64,000 bases of DNA from Excoecaria cochinchinensis (Eukaryota; Streptophyta; Magnoliopsida; Malpighiales; Euphorbiaceae). The translations under genes and the position numbers were made by a program. Shown here one piece after another: positions 13,538 through 24,000 of this stretch (its first letter is position 1; every line of letters begins with the position of its first letter). A model generated the notes under the pieces. That model had not been told where the DNA came from. It made no database searches and worked only from the letters and a program-made list of their open reading frames with translations. The stretch is from the NCBI GenBank assembly GCA_947683425.1, contig CANTUQ010000004.1, positions 8,966,001 to 9,030,000 of the forward strand, in the 5' to 3' direction.

Positions 13538-15000
13538 GTGTCTGAATTACCAGAAAGGGAGAGCTTCTTAGAGAACTGTCCAGAGACCAGCTGTACCGCA
13601 TCAAAGATGGCTAACTCGCCAAGGGGAAATGATGCCACTAGGGCTTTGGTTGCTAAAGAGGTTGGTAGAAGATTTGAGGAATTTGAAGGTCGAATGATGA
13701 ATATGCTGGCCGCGATGACCCAGCGTGCTGCTCCGCAAGACCCACCTCCTCCTCCCATGAGACAAAATGAACGGGGGGAGGATAGAGAAGAAAGGCAAGA
13801 AGAGATCTAGCCACCGCCTGTGGACTTGAGGTCAGCGACGTCGGGAGCCCTGAGAAGGAGACAAGCTCAGAGGTTGGAAGATGACCGAGATGAGGATTAT
13901 GAAGAGAGTGTTATGTTAAAAAGGGGAAATGCACCCCAGTCAGAGGAGATTATGTGGAAGAAAATGGAGGAAAAATTCGAGGTAATGGCCCGGATGCTGT
14001 GTAGAGGTCAGGGGATGAATCCCGAAGATAAAGAGCTAGAGGGGGAGGATCCTATTCCCTACAATTTTAAAATGCCTGATGTTCCCAAGTTTGATGGCAC
14101 CTCCGATCCAACCGCCCATGTTAAGCAATACTCGTTGATCATGAAGGGGACCACTTTGACAAAGAGGCAGAAGGTGGAGTATTTTTGCTTAAGCCTGACT
14201 GGCCCGGCCATTGATTGGTATCACAGCCTGGACCGCCGAACCAAGGAAAATTGTGACTTGCTGACAGAAGAGTTCTTGAGGCAGTATGATTGCAACATGA
14301 GGATGGAAGTAACCCTCAAGGATCTAGAGTTACTGCAGCAAAAGGCTGGTGAATCCTTTCAGAGTACTTGACTCGTTGGAGGAATAGAGTGATGGAGATG
14401 AGGAGGAAGCCAGAGACCCAGGACCAGATTAGGTTGTTCATAAAAAATGCAAGCCCATATCTGAGAGAAGGATTGAAGATGAAGGGTTTAAAAGACTGGG
14501 AGTCTCTGAAGGATATAGCCATTGAGGCAGAGGGAGAGTACCTGGCTCGAAAAGCAAATAGTGATAATTATGCTAAGAGGGGGAATGGTAGCCAGGGGGC
14601 AAGTAGGCCGGCAGGACCCAGCAGTAGCACCAGAAGAACGGTTGAGGTGTCTGCTGCTGACACAACCACAAGGCATTTTTCAAACTTGGGGAGGTCCTTG
14701 TCATTGGTTCTAAGAAGGCTAATAAAGGAAGGAAAATTACAGCCATTGCCTCCAAGACCTCCTAGGACACAAGGAATGCCAGGTCACAAGGAGAATGAGT
14801 ACTGTGCTTACTATCAGCACACGGGTCATGTGACAGACAACTGTAAGGCTTTGAGGCATGCAATCCAAGACCTGATTGATACAAAGCAGATTACAGACCC
14901 TGAGAAGAGGGAAGGCCAGAAGAAAACCGGATACAACAAGGTGCCCTCACCCGTGTTCATGATCGGATCCAGTTTACTGGAGGAGTTTGTCTTGAATTAA
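13538..15000 (+). pseudogene. gag: Tat Gag, broken
   Basis: Capsid/nucleocapsid precursor. The likely start is the ATG at 13607 (MANSPRGND...), because the independent minus-strand remnant also starts there (MSNPTS... then a shared AKEVG motif). A TAG at 13808-13810 interrupts the frame without shifting it. The core has 'YNFKMPDVPKFDGTSDP' and 'WYHSLDRR', typical of retrotransposon Gag. A one-base deletion near 14360 shifts the frame; the rest runs in another frame to TAA 14998-15000. A single zinc-knuckle-like 'CAYYQHTGHVTDNC' lies at about 14810-14850. Four lesions or fewer separate it from an open gag. Family known; damage seen directly. Confidence 0.85.
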
Positions 15001-17066
15001 TTGTACGGTGATAATGTAAACACTGCTGTCACGAGCCTCTATGAGGTAAGTGAAAAAGGGACGCCCGCTGCAGTGATCGATTGCTGGTCCACTAGTGAGA
15101 GTGGAAGTGATGATGATAAAGCTATCGAGTTTCCTGACCCATGGGGTTCAGAGGAGGAGGAAGCGGAAGAGCAAAAAGGAAAAATGAAGGTCGGAGCGGT
15201 GACCTGTAGTGGGAGAGTAGTGCCGGAAGTGGCAGCACCTCAGGAGCCAGTAGAAGGTTAGAAAGAGAAGGGAAGGAGCCAAAAGGAGATCAGGTAGTCA
15301 AATAGTTGCAGAAGACACCGGCCCAAATTTCCATTTGGGATTTACTGAGGCAGTCCCCCTCTCATAAGCAAAGACTGGTAGAGGCTCTTTGCGCGACGAC
15401 GGTGGCTACTACGATTTCGCCCACCGAGCTGCTGGAGGTGGTGAAAGGAGGGGTTGGAGAGAGTGTGGTGTTCATGAATGCTAATTTACCCGCAGAAGGC
15501 CGTAACCACAATCGCCCCTTGTACATCAGGGCTCAAATAAATCAGAAGCACACTTCTTGTGTGATGGTGGATGATGGGTCGTCAATTAATGTATGCCCTC
15601 AAGTAGCCATGGCAGCCTTTGGGGTGACAGAGGACATGCTAGCCAAGTCAGATTTGATGATCACAGCCTATGGCAATTCTCGTCGGCATGCTTCAGGGAC
15701 TTTCAAGGCGTTGGTCAAGACAGGGCCAGTGGAGACAGAGGTAGAATTTGTAGTCCTGCCCATTCCTGCCAATTTTTTAGCATTGCTCGGGAGACCGTGG
15801 TTCCACAAGTTGGGAGGTGTTCCCTCTACCCTCCACCAGATGGTCAAGATACCACATGAAGGACAAGTGGTGACCATCAAGGCTGCAAGAGAGAATCAAG
15901 TGTCAATACTCGAGATAGCAAGGCAACCTTTCAGTGGGTTCCACGTGGCCATGATCAATGAGGAAGGGACAATAGAAGGAAGCCCACAAGTGCTAGCTAA
16001 GATGAAGAAGATGTCGTTCCTTCCGGGTGCTGGATTGGGTAAGAACTCCCAAGGGATGCCAGAAGCCATCGCCACTAAAGGTCAGAAGGATAGAAAGGGC
16101 CTGGGCTACAAAGGAGGAGTGCAGAGAGGAGTGAAGCCAGCAAAAGGGATTCCCCACCTTTGGGAAAGTTTTGTGCCCGCAACAGCACTTTGCGCTTACA
16201 CCGGGGAGGCCGAGCCTCAGTTAGTGGAAGGAAGGATTGTGCCAGGATTTGAGGTATTCAGCGATGTTTATGATTGGGACATCGGGATAATCAAGCCAGC
16301 TGATGGCTTTTGGGATGAAGAGGTCTTGACCAATAGAGTTATCTGGGACAGGGAAGAGCCTGAGGAAGTGGTGACCGAAGCTATGGTGGCCGCTCATGTC
16401 AAAGGGAAGACGAAGATAGAAGTCGCTCAACAGGTGGATGAGGAGCCTCCAGTCAATGCAGACGATGCAGGACCTTCGACATTGGCAGATCCAGCAGGAG
16501 ATGAGGAAGAGACCAGTTTAGATTGTCTTTTCATTTCTGAACTTTTTAATGATGCAAATGACAATTATAATTTTATTAATGAAATGAATGATTTTGCTTA
16601 CTTGTGCGATGTTTCTGATAATTTCAACATGCATGATCATGATCATATTCCATCCTTATTTGATATTGATTCCACTGATGCTGCTCCATTTAATCTTGGA
16701 ACCTCGAAAAATTCGAAAGAAATCTTGATAGCATCAAATATAACTCCTGATGAAAGAGAAAGATTTGAGAGAATAATAAAAAAATATGAAAAAGTCTTTG
16801 CCTGGACCTATGAGGACATGCCGAGAATTGATCGGAACGTCGCAGAGCACGCTATCTCGACTTATCCAGACCACAAGCCTGTGAAACAGAAGTTGAAAAG
16901 ACTCAGGCCGGAATGGGCAGACAAGGTGAAAGAAGAGATTCGGCAACAGATTGAAGCTAAGTTTCTGGTGGAAGTACAGTATCCCATGTGGCTAGCCAAT
17001 GTAGTCCCTGTGGCCAAGAAGAACGAAAAAGTGAGGGTATGCTGGACTATCGCGATCTGAACAAGG
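15001..17066 (+). pseudogene. pol: Tat protease, G-patch-like region and start of RT, broken by nested insertion
   Basis: The frame after gag reaches TAG 15259-15261, then shifts into the frame open from 15306. The aspartic protease has 'VMVDDGSSINVCP' with the catalytic Asp codon at 15573. A G-patch-like stretch (about 15991-16120: 'PGAGLGK', 'GLGYKGG') follows, then an acidic linker. RT begins near 16860 ('RLRPEWADKVKEEI', 'YPMWLANVVPVAKK'). A one-base loss near 17040, just after 'VRVC', shifts the frame. At 17066 RT is split by the gag-only element and resumes at 24001 in the expected frame, within the conserved motif after 'YRDLN'. Protease residues look intact; the whole is inactive. Confidence 0.85.
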
Positions 17067-19810
17067 TGTAACACCCCGCCATCCCCGTTGGAAGGATACC
17101 GGAGTGCCACGCGGACAAACACATATAAACGAATCCAAATCATATCAATAATTAAAATAAAAGATGGGATGTAAAGAAACTTTTAGTAATATAGCTGTAA
17201 ATCCTGTGACATATATATATATCATGTCTATAGTAAATCCTTTTTTTTTTCATATAACATATATCAATATTTTTTTACAAAAAGAGGCTCATAAGCAAAT
17301 ACATATACAAAAAAAATAATAATATTTGTTCCTTTACAAAAATTTACTTTGCTATACACAAGCCATATACAAAAATTACAGCGGAAGACTTCAAATAACT
17401 TCAATCAAAAAGGACTCATAGTGGCCGACCTGCAGATATCTGACTCCAAGCTAAACTCGCCACCTGCACGGGAAAAGAGCCCGTGCTAAGCGATAACGCT
17501 TAGTGGGGAGGAACAAAACAAATGCACAATATGCATATACAATATTTATACAATAATAATCTAATAATTCAAAAGCAAAGGCATCAAAGTTACATGTAAA
17601 CATATCTCCAAATTCTTTACTTGACATGCATAAATAAATATACAATAACAGCAATTAAGTATACAATTCGTAGTTCTCATCTTTCTAAGTCTATAGATTC
17701 AAGGTGCATAAAATAAAGTTATGCAAGAACTCATATACATCATATACTTATAATCATGTCAATAATGCATTTCAACATATGCAACACATTTAAACATATA
17801 GCCTGACCAGTCTGAAAATATTCTCTAGAAGTGGATGCGATCAATTGGATACTGATAGGACACAGTATCCCAAGCATATAGAGACATGAGTCTCAAACAT
17901 GTATTTTTCATATAGAGACCGAAGTCTCGCATTTAAATCCATATAGACCAAACATGGTCGAAACAAGGATCCAAACGGACCCACTTATAGCGTTTTATCA
18001 TATAGCAGCTGCACACACACACTGACCTAAGTAAGCGCTTACTTATCCACTACTATGACTATTCAGGCATAAAACTCAACTCATAATTCAAGCACCAATA
18101 TCAATATTAAATACAACTAAATGCAAATACATATTTCACGCGTACATGTGTCTAGATCAAAATCAGAAACGTTTAAATATATCCAGTATCAATAATTGGA
18201 GGCAGAAGTACAAATAATTCACATTCAAGTCAAATTATGTTCATGAAAAATATAAACTAGTAAATTATGTACATTAATTAGTTAATCAAGTATACCACTC
18301 AATATTAAGCAATTATTAATTACAATGCAGATTTTAAACCCAAACATTTGTCATGTAGTGCAAAAACCCTTGAAATCAGAAGTTAAACTTTATTTTTAAG
18401 AAAACAGGGCAGCAGGAAAGGCTGGTCACGAGTCACCCAGGCAGTGGTGTCTCGTGACGCAGCTTCACGCGAGCGCCAGGCAGAAGAGCAGGCGGTCACG
18501 GCGTGACCACTCGTCACGACTCGTGACGCCAGAGAGGGGAGGAGAAGAATCACAAGAACACGCAGGGGAGCAGGCGAGGTCGCGAGGCGTGATGCTCCAT
18601 CACGTCGCGACTTCCCAAAGGGAGGAAGGTCACGGCGTGATGCTTCATCACGCCACGTGACTTCCCAAGGAGGGAGGTCACGGCATGATGTTCCATCACG
18701 TCACGTGATCTTCCTATCACATTCCTTCATCTTCTTCTCCAAACTAATATTTAGAAATTCCAGAAAAATGTGAAAAACCAGAAGATCAAGAAAACAGAGT
18801 ACTTCAAAAATTCAGAACCCCAACTTACTCAAAACCATTTTTCAGACAATAAGTTTTTAAACAAATCCTTTCTAGTCTCCAGAGCCTATTTACAGAAAGA
18901 TTAGTACAAATTAACCACATTCTAAACAATCAAATAATGTTCACAGAGGGTCACAAACCCAGAATCTTTCCTTTAAACTTATATGCATATAGTCTTCCAT
19001 ATCAACTTATAAGGCACAGAATTTTCACACGACTAATCGAACATGTAACTTATATTACTCATGCATTCTGGTAAACAAACACACGTAAATAACATTAACA
19101 ACAGAATAATAAATAACATTGACAACAGAACAATAACCAGGATCCAAAACAAGAAAGATGACAGACACTCCCAAACTTGAATGAAGTCCCAAAAACGCCC
19201 ACTGTACTCTTAGTCCACCACTTTATCTTTTCCTTTATCTAACCTCTTAACTTCAGATGCTTGCATACAGATAAAACAATAATTCATTAATCCAAGACGA
19301 GAAAAAGGAAAAAATCAACCATAAAAATCCTATAGAACCAGTGCCACTTACCTTCTGAAGCTTCTAACACAACCAAACCCTAGCTCCTCAACAAAATTAC
19401 ACACATGCAAATGATAGAAAGAACAGAAAATGGAGAAAGAACAGAATGTTGTTTTACGTGAGAGAAAACCAGAAAAGAGAGAGAACTTTTTCAGTCTTCT
19501 GTTTTCTAGCCAACTAAACTTTTCTCAATCTTTTCTTTTTCCCTCACCACGTACACACACTCTCCTTCCACTTGGCACACATGCACATGAATCACTATCC
19601 ACTATTCCACTTAACAAATTACTAACAGCTCTTTTTCAAATCTTCAAATAGGTCCTTATAAATTTCTTTTTGCTCACTAACTAAACATTTGCAATTAAAC
19701 ACTATTATTTCCTTGCAATTAAATCCTCTTTCATTAATAAATTACTCAATTGCCCTTAAATTGCCAATTAGAATTGCTAAATCCAATTAGACCACTTATG
19801 GGGTGTGACA
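17067..19810 (-). repeat. LTR of gag-only element (its 3' LTR)
   Basis: Plus strand runs tgtaacaccccg...gggtgtgaca; minus strand begins TGTCACACCCC. It contains a GC-rich patch of inverted GTCACG/CGTGAC words (18420-18720), a (TA)n run near 17212 and a minus-strand TATA-like sequence at 19656-19662. Confidence 0.9.
18420..18720. repeat. Inverted GTCACG/CGTGAC word cluster in the gag-only LTR
   Basis: Words such as 'gtcacgagtc', 'gactcgtgacgcc', 'gtcacggcgtgatg' and 'catcacgtcacgtga' alternate in orientation over 300 bp. The partner LTR has the same at 22605-22905. Homologous to the cluster at 59930-60185 but with altered words. Confidence 0.75.
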
Positions 19811-19824
19811 ACTCTCTCCTCCTT
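19811..19824 (-). other. Polypurine tract of gag-only element
   Basis: Minus strand reads AAGGAGGAGAGAGT immediately before the LTR start TGTCACACC. It is the plus-strand primer of reverse transcription by position and composition. Confidence 0.8.
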
Positions 19825-21118
19825 AAGAAAATTTCATCCTCGAAATTTCCTTGCTTATCCAAACACATCTCAAATACCAAAACCAAACGAAACAAAACTT
19901 AACATATAAACACTTACCCGAAGGTCCGACAGCACCCGTTACATTCTCAACAGTCATAGCATATGCCCGATGCCTAGTATGATCCTCTGTAGCACCGGGT
20001 CGTTGCACCGTCTCAGATGGTGCTCTCGGATGTCTACTTCCTTCACGATTGCTTTGGATGACATTAGATCTTTTACTTTCTTGCTGGTTCTGGTCCACTT
20101 GTCGATCAGGGCAAAATGCAAACCGATGTTCCATACTTCCACACTTGAAACAGGCGCCGGTAATCTTACGACATGTACCCCAATGGTACCTATGACAATG
20201 CTCACACTCTGGTGCTCGGTTTCCCTTGCTAGCATGCGGTGCCACACTTCCAACTTCTGAAGGTACCTGAGCAGATCCTCTATTTCCTTGCTCAACTGGA
20301 GCACCCTTGGACTTCTTAGTACTCGCAATTCCCCCTTCTGGTGCTCTCCTCTTCTGTGCCATCTTCTGTTTAATCTCCTCAGATTCCTCTAACTTTATTG
20401 CTGCAGCCACAAGCTGATAATACCCCACTGGTTGCAAGACTACCATTGCAGACAAAGGACCTCTGTACACCTCACGAAGTCCCTCAAGAAAGTGTCTACA
20501 TCTGAACTCACCAGTCAAAAACTGCTCGGGCACATACTTACTTAGCCTGTTGAACTCCTTGTCATACTCACTAATAGTCATTCCCCGCTGCTTCAAACTG
20601 ATGAACTCTCTCCACTTCGCTTCTTGGTATGCCTTCGTTATATACTTTTGCTCAAATTCTATCTTGAAATACTCCCATGTCAACTCAGCTGGTCGCTGAG
20701 GATTCCTCATCACAAGCTCCCACCAATCATATGCTGATCCCTGAAGCAACAAAACTGCACATGAAGCTCTCTGATCTGCGGGACATCTAATCTCTTGCAG
20801 TATTCTACCTACTCTCTTGAGCCAAAACTCAGCCACATCCGATTCATCTAAAGCAGTCCCATGGAAATCCTCTGCTCCTCTTTTTCTTAACAATTTAATT
20901 GGAGCCTTAGGAGCAGTCAACCTATCAACCACTTGCAGTAACCCTTGCACTAATGCTGGATCAAAACCAGCTCCTCTATTTGCACCCACAGCTGGTGCAG
21001 GTTCCTGTGCAGGCCTATCCTGTCTCACTGGATCACCTCCTCTGATCGGACTATCTCTACGACCCATATAGACACTGTCCATCGTGTCGCCCATATACTC
21101 ACTTGGATCCGACTCCAT
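19823..21118 (-). CDS. gag: Gag of TR-GAG element, intact, Tekay-like
   Basis: Structural Gag protein for virus-like particle assembly and RNA packaging. I chose the ATG at 21118 (MESDPSEY) over 21136, because the Tekay Gag at 56705 also begins M-E-S. The Retrotrans_gag core lies at about residues 85-230 ('GSAYDWWELV', 'FEQKYITKAYQEAKWREF', 'YDKEFNRLSKYVP'). Two zinc knuckles follow at about residues 305-338 ('CEHCHRYHWGTC' and 'CFKCGSMEHRFAFC'). No stops or shifts occur over about 430 residues. The last ~25 residues are hydrophobic and unlike Gag. They begin at a strong donor-like GGGTAAGTG (minus, GT at 19917-19916), so the natural end may differ or be spliced. It is probably mobilised by a Tekay element's enzymes (inference). 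Confidence 0.9.
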   Translation of the reverse strand: MESDPSEYMGDTMDSVYMGRRDSPIRGGDPVRQDRPAQEPAPAVGANRGAGFDPALVQGLLQVVDRLTAPKAPIKLLRKRGAEDFHGTALDESDVAEFWLKRVGRILQEIRCPADQRASCAVLLLQGSAYDWWELVMRNPQRPAELTWEYFKIEFEQKYITKAYQEAKWREFISLKQRGMTISEYDKEFNRLSKYVPEQFLTGEFRCRHFLEGLREVYRGPLSAMVVLQPVGYYQLVAAAIKLEESEEIKQKMAQKRRAPEGGIASTKKSKGAPVEQGNRGSAQVPSEVGSVAPHASKGNRAPECEHCHRYHWGTCRKITGACFKCGSMEHRFAFCPDRQVDQNQQESKRSNVIQSNREGSRHPRAPSETVQRPGATEDHTRHRAYAMTVENVTGAVGPSGKCLYVKFCFVWFWYLRCVWISKEISRMKFS

Positions 21119-21236
21119 ATAAACACTACAAAACACAAGACATCTGCATTAGGCCACTATACAAAACTGACTCTCATGCATAGACTCGACTCTACACTCC
21201 AACAATCACAATATAACCCAGAACCACCAAACCTGG

Positions 21237-21248
21237 GCTCTGATACCA
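21237..21248 (-). other. Primer-binding site, initiator tRNA-Met type
   Basis: Minus strand TGGTATCAGAGC, three bases from the LTR end at 21252. It is the common plant PBS matching initiator tRNA-Met and fixes the element's orientation as minus. Confidence 0.85.
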
Positions 21249-21251
21249 AGC

Positions 21252-23995
21252 TGTAACACCCCGCCATCCCCGTTGGAAGGATACTGGAGTGCCACGCGGA
21301 CAAACACATATAAACAAATCCAAATCATATCAATAATTAAAATAAAAGATGGGATGTAAAGAAACTTTTAGTAATATAGCTGTAAATCCTGTGACATATA
21401 TATATATCATGTCTATAGTAAATCCTTTTTTTTTTTCATATAATATATATCAATATTGTTTTACAAAAAGAGGCTCATAAGCAAATACATATACAAAAAA
21501 AATAATAATATTTGTTCCTTTACAAAAATTTACTTTGCTATACACAAGCCATATACAAAAATTACAGCGGAAGACTTCAAATAACTTCAATCAAAAAGGA
21601 CTCATAGTGGCCGACCTGCAGATATCTGACTCCAAGCTAAACTCGCCACCTGCACGGGAAAAGAGCCCGTGCTAAGCGATAACGCTTAGTGGGGAGGAAC
21701 AAAACAAATGCACAATATGCATATACAATATTTATACAATAATAATCTAATAATTCAAAAGCAAAGGCATCAAAGTTACATGTAAACATATCTCCAAATT
21801 CTTTACTTGACATGCATAAATAAATATACAATACCAGCAATTAAGTATACAATTCGTAGTTCTCATCTTTCTAAGTCTATAGATTCAAGGTGCATAAAAT
21901 AAAGTTATGCAAGAACTCATATACATTATATACTTACAATCATGTCAATAATGCATTTAAACATATGCAACACATTTAAACATATAGCATGACCAGTCTG
22001 AAAATATTCTCTAGAAGTGGATGCGGTCAATTGGATACTGATAGGACACAGTATCCCAAGCATATAGAGACATGAGTCTCAAACATGTATTTTTCATATA
22101 GAGACCGAAGTCTCGCATTTAAATCCATATAGACCAAACATGGTCGAAACAAGGATCCAAACGGACCCACTTATAGCGTTTTATCATATAGCAGCTGCAC
22201 ACACACACTGACCTAAGTAAGCGCTTACTTATCCACTACTATGACTATTCAGGCATAAAACTCAACTCATAATTCAAGCACCAATATCAATATTAAATAC
22301 AACTAAATGCAAATACATATTTCACGTGTACATGTGTCTAGATCAAAATCAGAAACGTTTAAATATATCCAGTATCAATAATTGGAGGCAGAAGTACAAA
22401 TAATTCACATTCAAGTCAAATTATGTTCATGAAAAATATAAACTAGTAAATTATGTACATTAATTAGTTAATCAAGTATACCACTCAATATTAAGCAATT
22501 ATTAATTACAATGCAGATTTTAAACCCAAACATTTGTCATGTAGTGCAAAAACCCTTGAAATCAGAAGTTAAACTTTATTTTTAAGAAAACAGGGCAGCA
22601 GGAAAGGCTGGTCACGAGTCACCCAGGCAGTGGTGCCTCGTGACGCAGCTTCACGCGAGCGCCAGGCAGAAGAGCAGGCGGTCACGGCGTGACCACTCGT
22701 CACGACTCGTGACGCCAGAGAGGGGAGGAGAAGAATCACGAGAACACGCAGGGGAGCAGGCGAGGTCGCGAGGCGTGATGCTCCATCACGTCACGACTTC
22801 CCAAAGGGAGGAAGGTCACGGCGTGATGCTTCATCACGCCACGTGACTTCCCAAGGAGGGAGGTCACGGCGTGATGTTCCATCACGTCACGTGATCTTCC
22901 TCTCACATTCCTTCATCTTCTTCTCCAAACTAATATTTAGAAATTCCAGAAAAACGTGAAAAACCAGAAGATCAAGAAAACAGAGTACTTCAAAAATTCA
23001 GAACCCCAACTTACTCAAAACCATTTTTCAGACAATAAGTTTTTAAACAAATCCTTTCTAGTCTCCAGAGCCTATTTACAGAAAGATTAGTACAAATTAA
23101 CCACATTCTAAACAATCAAATAATGTTCACAGAGGGTCACAAACCCAAAATCTTTCCTTTAAACTTATATGCATATAGTCTTCCATATCAACTTATAAGG
23201 CACATAATTTTCACACGACTAATCGAACATGTAACTTATATTACTCATGCATTCTGGTAAACAAACACATGTAAATAACATTGACAACAGAACAATAAAT
23301 AACATTGACAACAGAACAATAACCAGGATCCAAAACAAGAAAGATGACAGACACTCCCAAACCTGAATGAAGTCCCAAAAATGCCCACTGTACTCTTAGT
23401 CCACCACTTTATCTTTTCCTTTATCTAACCTCTTAACTTCAGATGCTTGCATACAGATAAAACCATAATTCATTAATCCAAGACGAGAAAAAGGAAAAAA
23501 TCAACCATAAAAATCCTATAGAACCAGTGCCACTTACCTTCTGAAGCTTCTAACACAACCAAACCCTAGCTCCTCAACAAAATTACACACATGCAAATGA
23601 TAGAAAGAACAGAAATGGAGAAAGAACAGAATGTTGTTTTACGTGAGAGAAAACCAGAAAAGAGAGAGAACTTTTTCAGTCTTCTGTTTTCTAGCCAACT
23701 AAACTTTTCTCAATCTTTTCTTTTTCCCTCACCACGTACACACACTCTCCTTCCACTTGGCACACATGCACATGAATCACTATCCACTAATCCACTTAAC
23801 AAATTACTAACAGCTCTTTTTCAAATCTTCAAATAGGTCCTTATAAATTTCTTTTTGCTCACTAACTAAACATTTGCAATTAAACACTATTATTTCCTTG
23901 CAATTAAATCCTCTTTCATTAATAAATTACTCAATTGCCCTTAAATTGCCAATTAGAATTGCTAAATCCAATTAGACCACTTATGGGGTGTGACA
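21252..23995 (-). repeat. LTR of gag-only element (its 5' LTR)
   Basis: Same length (2744 bp) as the copy at 17067-19810. Differences are single substitutions, plus a one-base change in a T-run and a one-base change in an A-run. The GC-rich palindrome patch is at 22605-22905. Confidence 0.9.
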
Positions 23996-24000
23996 CAAGG

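Larger units (their letters stand above)
17062..24000 (-). mobile_element. Gag-only LTR retrotransposon (TR-GAG type), complete, inserted in Tat RT
   Basis: 5-bp TSD 'caagg' at 17062-17066 and 23996-24000. Two 2744-bp LTRs (17067-19810 and 21252-23995) enclose only 1441 bp. On the minus strand this holds a PBS (tggtatcagagc), one intact gag ORF and a PPT. There is no protease, RT or integrase. I counted roughly 28 LTR-LTR differences (about 99% identity), so it is fairly young. The layout fits the described non-autonomous TR-GAG class. The LTR family is the same as the solo LTR at 58431-61293, and its Gag resembles Tekay Gag (56705 on), a likely source of pol functions. Confidence 0.92.
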
